Assembly (NCBI GenBank): GCA_038049695.1
Contig: CP142451.1
Location: 6,508,001-6,572,000, forward strand
Source: Cinnamomum chago
Lineage: Eukaryota; Streptophyta; Magnoliopsida; Laurales; Lauraceae
Direction: 5' to 3'
DNA length: 64,000 bases
Part shown: positions 46,959 through 59,627 of the stretch, one piece after another
Layout: each line of letters opens with the position of its first letter
Position numbering within the stretch: the stretch's first letter is position 1
Made by a program: the position numbers and the translations under genes
Notes under the pieces: generated by a model
Databases searched by the model: none
What the model was told of the DNA's origin: nothing
What the model saw: the letters and a program-made list of their open reading frames with translations, nothing else

Positions 46959-49795
46959 ATGGCACTGATGCGAGGGCATGAAGAAGACACCCAAGGAGCA
47001 AGCGGCCAAGAAGAAGAAGCCTTGGTGTTGTCGGGCAGTCAGGGAGGTGGTGCGCCGCCCGAGGTCGGCCGGGAGATAGGAGGGTCGTGGCTAGGAGAGG
47101 GGGGCGTCCGGCAACCGGGGTGTGCCCCTGCGGGCGCCCTATCGCAGCAGCAGGGGGGGACCCGGCCACAGCAAGGGGAAGAAGGGGGCGGTGCCCGCAG
47201 CAGCAAGGGGACGAAGGGGGCGCCCGCAGCAGCAAGGGGGCGCCCTGTGGTGGCAGCAGCCTGGCCCGTCGCAGCAGCAAGGCTGGGCGCCCTGTGGTGG
47301 CAACGGCTTGGGGGCGAAGGGGGCGCACCTGCAGGCGCCCCATCACGGCAGGAAGAAGGGGTGTCACAGCAGCAGGGGGGCGCCCTCGTCACAGCAGCAG
47401 GGAGAAGAGGGCGGTGCCCCTGCGGGCGTCCCGTCACAGCAGCAGGGAGAAGAGGGCGGTGCCCCTGCGGGCGTCCCGTCACAGCAGCAGGGAGAAGGGG
47501 GGGTCCGCCCGTCATCGCAGCAGGGGGGCGCCCCGTGGCCGCGAGACGAAGTGGACCCCGTGCGGGCGCCCCGGTTCTGGTCGGAAGAGGGGGCCCCAGC
47601 GGGCGCCCCGGTCTCCCCGGTAATGCTAGGTGACTGCCTCTTATCGGGGGCGTGGAGCGGTACCCCGGCGAGGGATGCTCAGGCAGCCACGACGGGGAGC
47701 GCCCCATTCCAAGTAGCAGGAGATTCAGGAGCAGGGGCTCGCCTTGCTCCTGAGGTGAGGGGCCCTCCCTCAACCAGTGTATTAGACAGGCTACGCCCTC
47801 GCCCGAAGAAGTATCAGACGAAAGTAGTCGTGGAGGATAGTGGCTCCAAGGTAAGTACCATCTTTAGTGCATTTAATTCAGATGGAGAAATTGCTAGGAT
47901 TGTTGCTTCCTACCGTATTCCTCTCATGGTATTGTGTCGACGGGCTGACGGAGATGAGGCTGCGAGTGAAAACTCCTCGGGTGATATTGTGGTTTACGAG
48001 GAGATGCTTGAGGCGGGGCTGAGGTTTCCTATACCATCTCCTGTTTGCGAGATCCTCCATTACTTCTTACTGACCCCAGGGCGGCTAGTTCCCAATGGAT
48101 GGAGGTTGCTAATTGGCTTTCTCGCCTTATGGAGAAAGGTACATCGCGGGGACGCTTCCCCTGTTGAGTTCCACGCCGCCTACAGCTTGATGGAATCCCC
48201 GGCACCCAACAGGGGATGGTATTATTTCTACCCGAGAGGTGGTAAACTTCTAACAGGACTGCGTTCCAACTGTCACGGCTGGAAGACCCGCTTCTTCTTC
48301 GTTGGCGGTGAGTGGGCCTCTGATGTTGACCGGGCCCTAGTGCCCACGCAGTGGAGGGAGGCCAAGAAACTAGGTACTCTACCGTTCTTTCGCTTAATTT
48401 TTGCTTTCATATATGCACATACCTATTGACGTGTTTTTTCAGTGTCCCCGGTGTTGTCTCCAGATCAGGAGCGGAGGTTGCAGGCGGTGAGAGCACATCG
48501 CGACAAAGATTTGGATACCCTCCTTCCTAGAGATAGCAACGGTACTCGTGGGTTCTCTCCGAGAACTTCTTCGAAAAGAAAAGGTATATATATATACATT
48601 TTATTTGGTGCCATTGCTATTTATATGTGCCCGAATGACTGTGTTTGCTTCTGCAGTGGTAAGCAGGGATAGAGTTGGGGCCCGTCTTTCAAAGAGATGT
48701 ACTTCACCCTCCCAGACGGTGAGGATTAGCGATGCGGGGACTCCTTCTGTGGACAACGTTAGCTCTTCCGCCAGGTCAGGTCAGGTGCAAGTGCAGGTGG
48801 TACTCCCAGGCGCTGCATTCCAGCAGGCTGCTCCTATCGTGGGGATTGCCCCTCAGGGATCCTCGACCTCGACGGTACCTTCCATATCTAGGCCCTCTGG
48901 CCCTGGAGATATGGCTGCGTCTGGACCCTCAGGCTCTAGAGATAATTCTGCACTTAGGCCCTCAAGCCCTGGAATTCATGCAGGTGCACCACCTCGAGCT
49001 CCGTTAACGACTCGAGACAGATTAGCGAGAGTCGCCACCCCCTCAGAGGTGGCTGAACTTAACAATGCGGGCACTGAGAGGGTCACACGTGCTTTCTTAG
49101 ATAGCATGGCTCAGGTGAGGGATTTGATTCCTTCTTCTACAAAACTCTTCCTTGACGTATTTTTTCCTCATATGCTTTCATTGTTTTTTGTTCCTGACTG
49201 TTCCAGGTTTCCAACGCATCCGTCTGCCTGCTGTTAAGGGCCGAGGCCTATAGCCAGTTGAGGCGGAGTAACGAAGGCATGAAGAGACAACTTTCTGCTT
49301 CTCAGGAGAGAATTTCTTTTCTTGAAACTTCTAAAGGAGCTTTAGAGGAGGAGTCTTCGGCGGCCCGCGAGAGGGCAGCCAAGTTGGAGATGGAGCTTTC
49401 AGCTGCGCGCGAGAGGGCAGCTGAATTGGAGGCTGAGCTGGGGAGGACCCGCGAGAGGGCCTCAAGCAGCGAGGCTGAGTCTGCGAAAGCCCTAGAGAAG
49501 GCTTTACTCAGAGAGGGAGAGTCGAGGTTGGCGCACGAGAGGGCCACCTAGATCGAGGAGAAAGCTGCCCGAGTCGAGGAGAAAGCGGCTCGGGCTGAGG
49601 CGAGGGCGGCGCAGGCCGAGGAGAGGGCTAGTCAGGCTGAGGCGAGGGCTGCTCAGGCTGAGGAGGACGTCGAGGATAGTGTGGCTGACGCTTTCATTGA
49701 TGGCTATGAGGAGCTGAGGGGAAAGGTTTCTGCTGCATATCCTTCCCTCGATCTTTCGCGCTTCGTGCCGACTGAAGCACTTGCCGATGGCTGAG
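46959..49795 (+). CDS. Antisense extra ORF of Tat element
   Basis: This region reads opposite to gag-pol, between pol and the 3' LTR. It begins with a GC-rich repeat stretch, then a domain like the plant gypsy-type transposon domain PF04195 (MVLCRRADGD, then YEEMLEAGLRFPIPSPVCEI, GRLVPNGWRLLIGFLALWRK, GWKTRFFFVGGEWAS), a Ser/Pro-rich linker, and a long Glu/Ala/Arg coiled coil (AARERAAKLEMELSAARERA). Plausible GT..AG introns lie between the domains, near 48375-48441, 48585-48657 and 49113-49206. Extra ORFs in either orientation are documented for plant Tat elements; function unknown. As part of a retroelement it is treated as a fossil; apart from introns it may hold a break or two. Confidence 0.7.
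47120..47610 (+). repeat. GC-rich short tandem repeats in Tat extra ORF
   Basis: Many direct copies of cagcagcagggagaagaggg and gcccctgcgggcgtccc-like words; three near-identical units of about 51 bp run from about 47390 to 47500. Open in several frames on both strands because of composition. Confidence 0.8.
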
Positions 49796-50044
49796 AGAGC
49801 ACGGAAGAGGATGGCGACGACGATCGGGAGAGTGGCTAGATACAGGACACTTGCATATATGGATATATATGTATATACATATATATATATATATATTTTA
49901 AATGGCAATGTATAGCCATATTATGCTATTAGAAAATGATTCTGAATAAAAGCTTGGCTTTCCTTTTATTTATGTAACACATTGCATATCATCTTTTTGT
50001 TACACATGGCATTCAAACAAAGACAAGGCTCCTCCTGAACCCTC

Positions 50045-53000
50045 CTACTGATAATATTTCTTCAAGTGCTCCGCGTTCCACTGATGGGGCAGATCCTTCC
50101 CCTCGGAGTCTTGAAGTCTGTACGTGCCTGGCCTTACTACCTCTGTTACAAGGTAGGGCCCTTCCCAATTGGGTCCTAGTTTCCCCTCGCGAGAGTCCTT
50201 GGTGGCGAAGATTACTTTTTTAAGGACCAAGTCCCCGGGCTGGAAAGAGCGAGGCCTCACCCTCGAGTTGTAGTACCTAGCCATGCGCCATTTGTACTCC
50301 GCGTTTCGGATCATGGCCATCTCCCTTGCCTCCTCCAGCAAGTCGAGGTTGAGACGGAGCCCTTCCTCATTGGCAACGGGGTCATAAAAATGAACCCTTA
50401 GGGAGTGCACTCCAATTTCGACGGGGATGACCGCTTCAGTTCCGAAAGCGAGGGAGAAGGGAGTTTCACCCGTAGGGGTTCTAGGGGTAGTGCGATATGC
50501 CCATAATACCCCCGGGAGTTCTTCAACCCAAAGACCCTTTGCTCTTTCGAGCCTTGTCTTGAGGTTGCGGAGGACTGTGCGTACCATCACTTCGGCCTGT
50601 CCGTTTGCTTGTGGGTGCGCCGAACTGGAGTGGGGTTGCTTTATTTGGAGCTCGGCGCAGAAAGTGTTAAGGAGTCTGTTGTCGAACTGCTTTGCATTAT
50701 CGCTGACAAGGGCGTGTGGTACCCCAAAGCGACAGATTAGGTTCTTCCATATGAAGTCCTTGACCTTTGAGTCCGTAATTCTCGCCAGGGGTTCTGCCTC
50801 AGCCCACTTGGTAAAGTAGTCCACCGCGACTATTACGAATTTGCACTGCCCTTTACTCAAAGGCAAGGGGCCCAGGATGTCGATACCCCACTTGGAGAAA
50901 GGCCACGGGCTCAAGATTGTGGTGAGCTCCTCTGGTGGCTGTCTAGGTACAGTGGCGAATCTCTGGCATTTGTCACATTTCTAAGCAAACTCCTTTGCAT
51001 CTTGAACCATAGTAGGCCAAAAATACCCTTGCCGAAGGGCTTTAAGGGCGAGGGAGCGCCCACCTGAATGGTTGCCACAGATGCCTTCGTGAATTTCACG
51101 GAGGGCATAATCTGCTTCCTCTGGTGAAAGGCAACGAAGCAGTGGCAGAGAATGACCCCTTTTGTATAACGTGTCCTGGAGGATGGTGTACCTTGAAGCC
51201 CGTTTTTTGAGTTTTTTCGCCTCAAGGGGATCGTCCGGCTCTGTTCCGTCATGGAGATAGGCCCGTATGGGGCTCATCCAGTTCAACTCCCCTGCAGTAC
51301 AGTGGGTGCACGGAGTCTGATCTGATGAGCTGGGCTCCAACTGGTATCCGATGAACGTTGGCTGAGCAGGCGTGGTCTCTAAGGAGGAGGCGAACCGGGC
51401 AAGTGCATCTGCCGCCATATTTTCTTCTCTAGGAATGTGGCAGATTTTGAAGCGTTGGAAGCGCGGGACTAGGTTTTTCACCAGGTCCAGGTACTTCTGC
51501 ATCTTCACACCTCTTGCTTCGAAATCGCCCTTAACTTGATTTACCACCAACTGGGAGTCGCTGTAGGCAACGAGGGACTGAGAGTTCATCCCGACTGCCA
51601 TTCTGAGGCCGGACAGAAGAGCCTCGTATTCTGCTTCATTATTTGAGGCATTGAAAAGGAGCTTTACCGCACACTTCATGGGCGTTCCATCAGGGCTGAT
51701 TAAGACGAATCCGGCCCCGCTTCCTTCACTCGTTGCGGAGCCATCTACATATAGTTTCCAATCTGGTTGCGGCGACAGGATCTGATAGTCTGAATCCAAT
51801 TTGTCTGACCGTCTGTCACCGCCGCTCGCAAAAGGAGATTTCTGGGTTCCCTGGGCGTCCGTGGGGGAGACCCCTTGGGCGTCCAGAGGGCTTGGGGAGT
51901 CGGAAGGGGAAATCCCCTGGGCGCCCAGGAGAGGGGAGGGACCCAGGAACTCTTGGGCGCCCGAAGGAGAGAGGGCGTCCAGGGAATCTTGGGCGTCCAT
52001 GGGAGGAGTGGGCGCCCCTGGGAGTCTCTGGGCGTTCGTGGAATCCTTCTGGCATAGAAGATCTCCAGTGCCTCGTACATTGGGTCCCTTCTGCTTGTGG
52101 AGATCACGACTGTCATCTTGGGCGGCTTCGGGGACTGAAGCTTCAACCCGCTCATCCGGGCGGACAGGGGGTGTGAGCTCAGCTACAAAATCAGCCAGGG
52201 CTTGCGCTTTTATTGCAGCCCTGGGCATGTACTGGACATCGAACTCACCCAACTCTACTGCCCACTTGAGGAGCCTGCCGGACAGGTCTGGCTTTCCGAG
52301 TACCCTTTTCAGTGGCTGATCAGTAACCACAATGATTGTGTGGCTCTGAAAGTAGTGCCGTAGACGCTTTGCCGATGAGATAAGGGCGAGGGCAAGTTTC
52401 TCGAGGTCGGAATATCTACACTCTGCCCCCCTGTAGGCTCTGCTAACATAATAAATGGGCCTCTGTACCCCGTCATGTTCTCTGATGAGGACTGAGCTGA
52501 CGGCCGAGGAGGAGGCGGAGAGATAAAGGTAGAGCGCCTCCCCTGGTGCTGCATGTGAGAGACTGGGTGGAGCCACCAGGTAGGCCTTAAGGCTCTGGAA
52601 GGCCTCTTCAGCTTCAGGTCCCCAATGGAAAGCCTTTCGGAGGATCTTGAAGAAGGGTAGGCACCTATCCGCAGACTTGGAAACAAACCTGCTGAGGGCC
52701 GCGATCCTTCCGTTGAGGCGCTGCAACTCTTTGGTCGAGGAAGGTGACTTCATGTCAAGGATGGCCTTGATTTTATCTGGGTTCGCTTCGATTCCCCTCT
52801 TGTTGACCATGAAGCCCAACAACTTTCCTGAGCCAACGCCGAAGGCGCATTTCTCAGGGTTCAATCTCATGCGATAGAGCCTGAGGACATCAAATGTCTC
52901 TTGAAGGTGCTGGATGTGATCTGTTGCTGCTAGGCTTTTCACCAACATGTCGTCGACATAGACCTCCATGGTTCGCCCGATCTGTGAGCGGAACATCTTG

Positions 53001-56000
53001 TTCACCAGACGCTGATATGTGGCGCCTGCATTCTTTAACCCGAAGGGCATGACCCTGTAGCAGTAGGTCCCCCTCGGGGTGATGAAGGAAGTTTTTTCTT
53101 GATCCGGAGGGTGCATACTGATCTGGTTATACCCAGAGTAAGCGTCCAGGAACGAGAGGAGCTCATGTCCCGCCGTGGCGTCGATAAGGAGATCTATCCT
53201 TGGGAGGGGGTAGTAATCCTTCGGGCATGCTTTGTTCAGTTCGGTGAAGTCAACGCATAAGCGCCATTTTCCATTCGCCTTCTTCACCATCACAACATTG
53301 GACAGCCATTCAGGGTAGGACACTTCCCTAACAGCCTCATTAAGAATTAACTTCTCAACCTCTTCGTCCATTGCTCGGGCCCTTTCAGTGGAGGCACCCC
53401 TCAGCTTTTGCCGGACGGGTTTGTGATGAGGACTGACATTGAGTTGATGGGTAGTGACTTTTGGGTCGATTCCTTCAAGATCCGCATGTGACCATGCGAA
53501 GACATCTAAATTATCTTTCAGGAAATTCGTCAGGCGATTGACCAGATCATCAGGGAGGGAGGAGCCGACGAATACTTTCCTATCTTGAAAGTTTTCATCT
53601 AGCACTATCGGAGTCAGGGCCTCGACGGGCTCGCCCCTCTCTGTAGTGACTTCGTCTCGGGGGTCCAAGGTATCCACTTGCATTGCCTCTTGGACTTTTT
53701 TGGCTTTTATCGAGGAGATGTAGCATTCCCTGGCAGCTACCTGGTCCCCTCTTTGCTCCCCGATGCCATACGGGGTAGGAAAACGGATCATGAGGTGATA
53801 CGTGGATATGACTGCCCTGTATGCATTGAGGGCAGGTCTCCCCATAATGACATTGTATGCCGATGGGCAGTCAATCACCAAAAAAGTAACCATGATGGTG
53901 GATCTCCGAGGTGCGGCCCCCATGGTGACTGGTAGTGTAATTGCTCCTAGAGTTCGTACCATCTCCCCCGAAAACCCAAAAAGAGGAAACTTAACGGGCT
54001 GCAACCTCTCCCGCCCCAGGTTAAGTTTGTCATAGGCTCCCACGAATAAAATATCTGCAGAGCTTCCACTGTCTACCAAGATTCTATGTACCTGGTAGTT
54101 GGCGATGGTGACGGTGAGCACTAGGGGGTCGTCATGGGGGTGCTGGATCCCTTCCAAATCTTTTTCTGAGAAGGAAATGACCTCCTCGCTGCCCAATCTA
54201 GGTGCTTTGGATGGGAGAGCTTCCTCAGGATGCCTAGCCTTTCTTGCCTTGGCTTTCATGGCGGAGAATGACTCCGCCAGTCCTCCCGAAATGGTTCGGA
54301 TTTCACCCATTGGCTGTTGTTCCTCCTGATGATTGTGTGGTGGCGGTGGTGGCAGTACCTGTCCCCTACCAGCTACATACTGGCGCAGATGGCCACGCTG
54401 AATGAGGTCTTCTATCTGCCGCTTTAGTTTAAAGCAGTCGTCGGTGTCGTGACCGTGGTCGCGATGGAAGCGACAGTACTTGGCCGGATTTCTACGGTTA
54501 GGTGGGGACTTCATCCTCCCTGGCCATTTTATGGCCGGGTCATCTTGTATCTGGAGCAAGATGTGGCTGACGGGAGCAGAGAGAGGGGTGAAGGTCTGAC
54601 GGTCCCTCAGTGGAGCAGGCCCGAGCCGATCCCGAGCAGGTACCCGCTCCGTCCTGCTCCGCTTGTTATTAGCATTGGGCCGTTCTTCTCTTTCTCGCTC
54701 CCTCCCCTTTTCAGCGGCTTTGGAGGAGGATTCACCGCGCCTGGCTCTGGTGACATCCTCGGCGTTCATGTACTTATGTGCCTTCGCCAGCAGCTCTGGC
54801 ATGCTCTTCGGGGGGCGCTTCATAATAGAGAACAAGAAACTTGACGAGCAAAGGCCTCCCATGAACGCCGTCATAGTCACCTTATCATCTGGCTCTTCCA
54901 CCTGAAGCACCTCCTCGTTAAAACGAGTGAGGTAGCTCCTGAGACTTTCATTCTTATCCTGCTTTATGCTTAGCAGGTGCGTGGCTGGCTTTTGGTGGCG
55001 ACGCCCCCCGATGAAGTGAGACACAAACGCTTTGCTCAATTCCCCGAAGGTAGCAATGGAGGCCGGGGTGAGGTTGGAGAACCACTGACGGGCGGAGCTC
55101 TTCAAAGTGGTTGAGAATGCCCTGCACATTATTTCATCAGGGATGTTGTGCAGTAGCATGATGGATTTGTACGTCTCCAGGTGGTCCAATGGATCCTTTG
55201 CTCCGTCAAAGGCTTCTATGGATGGCATCTTGAACCTCCGCGGGAGTGGATAATTCACTACGTTGGGTTTGAACGGTGTGTCCGTTCGCCCAACGAGGTA
55301 TTCCACAGTCTCCGGCTCCCGGGCCCTCATAGCGTTGCAGATATTGCCGAGCTGATCTTGCATTTCTTTGATCTTTTCATCCCAGAGGTTGGGGGCTCCC
55401 TGAGATGGTCCATGGAAATAGCTGCGGTCCTCCAGGCTGTGGTTTTCGCCTCCTCCCTCTTGGAAATGAGGATCACCCTCGTCAGAGGCAGATGGATGAG
55501 ATGGACCTTCCTTATGGTTTCCTCCAGAGGGAGGTTGGGAAGGCCCTTCCTCATGGAGAATTCCCTGGGCATCTATACGGAGAACTCCTTGGTGATGGGC
55601 GCCCTGGTGGCGATGGGCGCCCTGGTGGTGATGGGCGTCCTGGTGGGGAGCTCTCGTGCGCGGGGCTCTTGAGGGCCGCGGCACCACTCCCCCTTGGGGC
55701 GCTCCCCCCTGCCCCATCAGCATGAGCTGCATCAACTGCTGGTTATGGGCTATCAGCTGCTGCATAGCCTCCAGCATTTGATGCGTAGTGGGAGGAGGGG
55801 CATCGGGGGTAGGATTGGTTGGCAATGCACCGGGGGTGGGATTGATTGGCAATGCACCGGGAGTGGGATTGATTGGCGGAAGATCCTCGTTCCCCCCTGC
55901 TTGCCTCTTTGACCTCGTGTTAGTCACCATGATGCTGGAGTGGAAGGTGAGAATTTTGGAGATTCCCACAGACGGCGCCAAACTGATGATGCCAAAAAGT

Positions 56001-56023
56001 GGATTTCTAACACCACCGGTCAA
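50045..56023 (-). pseudogene. Tat gag-pol region
   Basis: On the minus strand, in order: gag (FDGAKDPLDHLETYKSIMLL, about 55200) with a CRFHRDHGHDTDDC knuckle-like motif, aspartic protease ILVDSGSSADILF (about 54085), reverse transcriptase with YVDDMLVKS (about 52966), RNase H (about 52450), a second archaeal-type RNase H starting LYVDGSATSEGSGAG (about 51760), and integrase with an HSGGRSLALK zinc region and a DYFTKWAEAE..DNAKQFDN..E core (51100-50300). The tether sequence LPHQWNAEHLKKYYQ ends it. Length and order match Tat elements. About one break. Confidence 0.93.
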
Positions 56024-56598
56024 GTAACGAGTAATAAATGCAGTAATTTAACGTGGCACAGAAATTTATAGTGGTTCGGTCAAGAGTGACCTACGTCCAC
56101 TTCGCAAAAGGCAGGGTTGCCTTGTTTCTTTACTAATCGGAGGTGTGGAGATTACAAATTGAGTAGTACTGAGCAAAGGTTACATATATCCTGCCCCTCA
56201 AGCATTGGTGGGGGCTTTATAGTCGTCCCCTAACAGTCGGGGCGACTCTCCAGCGATATCCCATGAGATCCTGCAACGGGCGTGGCCCCAACGGGCGTCC
56301 ACGAACAGGTGTAGTGGGCAGGAAATACTCCGCCTGACTCGGTAAAAGCAGCAGCCGCCATGACGAAGCAATCATCTAACTTGTATTTGAGATCATACGG
56401 CCCTGACCTACTGGCATGGGTTAAGTTTCTTAGACCTGGCTAGCTACACATTCTGGGTCACCGGACCTGACCTGTCATCTGACCCGCTACGGTGGATCGG
56501 ACCGGACCCTTAACGGGTAGATAACGACCCGGGTTCATCTTGGGTTAGTCAGACCCGACCCACTACCGTGGGCCGAGCCATTTGGGCCTGGCCCATCA
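55984..56598 (-). repeat. 5' LTR of Tat element
   Basis: 615 bp, about 99% identical to the LTR at 46076; followed by the GAGTA target duplication that rejoins TEL2 intron 6. Confidence 0.93.
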
Positions 56599-57035
56599 GA
56601 GTACAAGAAGGATCAGTGTGGAATATTGATGCACACATCAACTGCGTGCAAGGATACATGCAACCATTTCCAAACTGTCCAAATTGTATGTCCTATCATG
56701 GATGGGGCATAACCTGGAAAAACACACTAAGCAGCTGATCTTGCTGTCTGATTGGTGCTTGAAGAAAAAATAATGAAAAATACTCTGATGTCAAAACTAA
56801 AAAAAAAAAAGAAAAAAAACGTTAAAGTAATTTGAATTAAGATATCCAATATTCTTTGGGTTATTGTACTCTACGATGGGCTACAATTTGGATGGTATGA
56901 TTGCTGTGCAGTACAATGTCCGTGCAACATCATGGTCTGCCAGAATCTGAGTATTGGCATTTTTTGCAGTGACATTATTTATAATGAAAATAGTTATGGA
57001 CCAACTGCATTCGTGTGCCTTTTTGTTGTATGCAG

Positions 57036-57288
57036 GTGGATTTCACATCATGCAGAAACATATGTCAGAAGATCAGCCCTTTTTACTGCTTCAGGCATAT
57101 TGGCAGCACTTTTTTTTTGCTGTCAAAAATAATAATTGTAAAAATTAAAAATATTGGCAGCACTTCATCCTTCGTATGTTGCATCTGCATTGGTTGAAGG
57201 CAACCATGATATTTGTAGAGGGCTTGAATGGATACGCACATGGGCTCTTCATATCACTGAATCAGACACAGATACTGAATGCTCAACG
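57036..57288 (+). CDS. TEL2: TEL2 exon 7, with small insertion
   Basis: Acceptor atgcag|gt, donor caacg|gtacgt. Encodes WISHHAETYVRRSALFTASG and, after an interruption, HPSYVASALVEGNHDICRGL to TWALHITESDTDTECST. Between 57097 and 57165 a 15-bp word (atattggcagcactt) is duplicated around 39 bp ending in a T run; this adds 54 bp and in-frame TAA codons. Confidence 0.85.
57097..57165 (-). mobile_element. 39-bp retroposed scrap with 15-bp target duplication
   Basis: Direct copies atattggcagcactt at 57097-57111 and 57151-57165 enclose 57112-57150, which on the minus strand ends in seven A. A long duplication and an A tail fit a severely 5'-truncated LINE or SINE insertion into TEL2 exon 7. Confidence 0.6.
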
Positions 57289-58541
57289 GTACGTATGGCT
57301 GAGCTCATTATGGCTCTTACATATGGCTTGTCCATTATTCTAGGTTTAAAGAAACCAACATCAAAATGAAACTGCATAAGAAGTCCTCAACTTTTCCTCC
57401 AACATCTCCAAAGACCTGATACTAAAGCACCAAAAAGTTCTTTTTTGAACATTCACCCAATATTTTACTTTTGTGCGAATAGTTTGACTCCAACATCTCC
57501 AAAGATCTGATACTAAAGTACCAAAGAGTTCCTTTTTGAACATTCACCCAACATATTACTTTTGCACGATTAGTTGGACTCTCTAAGCTGTGTCAATGAA
57601 TAAATGGTTGTTCCCTTCTAGCCCAATTCAACCAACATGCTGCTACCTCCAAATAATTCCATAGAATGGCTCCCTGTTACTAAGCGTATTGGGATGGCAA
57701 TAGGTTGGGTTTAAACGGGGACCCTCCACAACATGTTCCTATTAGGGGCGGGTAGTGTGTTTGTCAAGTTCAGGGTGGGTATGGGATTTACATTTTGACC
57801 CAAGTTGGGTTCGGGGCGGGTTTGGATTTTAGTTGGCTTAACCTGCCCCACCCCGTTTATGGTAGTATAAATCAGTTTAGCAAAACTGCATATGCAAAGC
57901 TTCTGCTAGATAGGTGGTAGTGAGTCGAGTATATAACCTAAAGGTATAGGTTCCATCTCCTCCTCTCCTCTGAGTTTATTGTTTTACAATATCTTTTGAA
58001 AAAAAATAAAAATACAACGACTATTAAACCTGACCCAATCCGCACCCGTCACAGGACAGATTTACTGATACACTGACCATAAAAACTCGTCAAGGGTCGG
58101 GTCGGTATGGAGCATGATATATATCTGTTTGGAGGAGTTTAGGTCGCCCTAAACCCGACCCCCCATGACCCGACCCGACCTGCTGCTTCCCTGTTAGTAT
58201 AACTATACTATTGATTTTCCATTACCTCCTTACTCATTCTGTGTTACGCAACACACTTTAAAACTGTTGCATGAAATAATCCCAAACTGCTTTATTAAAT
58301 GGCAATGAATAAAAAGATGATTTACAGATTCTCAATTCCTCGGAGGTTACAATAAACCGTAAGTGTCAAATCGTCCAATGCTATGATTTTGTTGGGGATA
58401 CCTTCCCACTTGCAAGCTCGAGCTCTATGAAGCACTTTAGGCTTACAAATAAAAAGAAAAACCTCCTTTTCTCTTTTTTATACTTAAGTTGAAAACTCAC
58501 TGTTTTTATTAGGATACAATACCTTAAAAATTCTCTCCTGT

Positions 58542-58623
58542 ACTTGGTAGATAAACCTTGTAGCCGACCCCAATATAGTTGGGACAATGCTTTGATGATG
58601 ACGACGACTTAGTAGATACACCT
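58542..58623 (+). mobile_element. 48-bp LINE (RTE-like) 3' end with target duplication
   Basis: 58559-58606 contains tagccgaccccaatatagtt and a GATGATGACGACG tail, like the 3' ends of plant RTE LINEs (GACCCCAAATAGTTGGGA plus a trinucleotide tail). It is flanked by 17-bp copies acttggtagataaacct and acttagtagatacacct, two mismatches apart. Confidence 0.7.
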
Positions 58624-59107
58624 AATTCAACAAGTATATTAAGAGGCCTCAAAGACCTCAATTTCCTTATCCTACAAATTTCTCCTTAAAATAGGAGTCC
58701 AAACAGTATAATCACCTAATCTCTGCATAGAGCACGAAGCCTGAACACCCATTCAATTAAATTGTAAAAAAGAGAAGGAAGGTGGTTAGGCACTCTGTAA
58801 GAAGAGAGAACTTTTGGGAGAATTGGATGATCACATTGATCATAACCATATTGCCTTTATGAGGTTTGATACAAAGAGAAATAGCATTTTGGAAGAGTAT
58901 CAATCTAATCTCTAAGGATTGGCATAGGAAAATAAATCTAATCTCCAAAGATAAAGATGAGATATTTAGATATAATCCTGACATGCTTCTCTGCAGGACT
59001 ACACTGTTTTTTTAGTCCTGAATAAATATGTGGTACACTGTAGGTTTTCATAACAATCCTTCAACTTTGAGTTTTGACCTTGTCAGTTACAATGGTAGCA
59101 ATGAAAC

Positions 59108-59627
59108 TGGGGGTGGCGAACGGGTTGGCTTGGGTCAGGTTGATAGGATTTATCTACGGGTTGAAGTCCAACTTGTTGCTGACCCTTTTTTAAAATGGGC
59201 CAAGAAACTTCGACCTGCTGTTGTGGGTCATCCCGACCCAACCCGCTGAATCTGCCTTCAATGTGGGTCAACCCGTTTAACCTGACCCAACCTGTAGAAG
59301 CATTATCCAAACCTAATCCACTTTCAAATAATGAGCCTATATTTGAGTAAGATTGCAAGACTGAAAAAGCACAAAAGCTCGTCTCATTTCATATAAAATA
59401 AACTATTCAGTGCCAAAATATTAAACCACCAAATTGTTTAAATGGGTTTATGTATGAGGGTTGGCCCTAAACCAACCCATTTAAATGGGTTAGGTAGGTT
59501 ATGTAGGTTGACCCTAACTTGACCTGTTTTTATTGCGGGTCAAGTTCTCCAAACCTATGGCCAATTCATATCTATTGCATGGGTTATGTGGGTCATGTTT
59601 GGGTCGGTTCAGATTTTGCCACCCCTA
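59108..59627. mobile_element. hAT-like MITE in TEL2 last intron
   Basis: 520 bp, starting TGGGGGTGGCGAACGGG and, on the other strand, TAGGGGTGGCAAAATC. Flanking 8-mers aatgaaac (59100-59107) and gatgaaac (59628-59635) differ by one base. Interior is rich in GGGTTGGGTCA-type words. No coding. Confidence 0.7.

Larger units (their letters stand above)
46076..56598 (-). mobile_element. Ty3/gypsy Tat-lineage retrotransposon, near whole
   Basis: A 10,523-bp fossil in TEL2 intron 6, opposite to the gene. LTRs are 46076-46690 and 55984-56598, flanked by a perfect GAGTA duplication (46071-46075, 56599-56603). On its own strand the primer site is TGGCGCCGTCTGTGGGAATC next to the LTR at 55984 and the purine tract is TTGAGGGGCAAA next to 46690. 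I count about six differences between the 615-bp LTRs (about 1%), so insertion is recent, probably under one or two million years. Gag-pol is nearly open with about one break. Two RNase H domains mark the Tat lineage. A long extra gene lies antisense between pol and the 3' LTR. Confidence 0.95.

Noticed and set aside
47039-47773. Long minus-strand Pro/Leu/Arg-rich frame
   Set aside because: Composition artefact of GC-rich repeats; shadow of the Tat extra ORF.
49853-49893. TA-rich tract as a further microsatellite-targeted MITE
   Set aside because: Simple repeat inside the Tat element with no inverted arms.
57690-58195. Possible MITE (gggatggcaataggttggg at one side, GACCCGACCCGACC at the other)
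   Set aside because: Hat-like composition, but termini and target duplication could not be matched.
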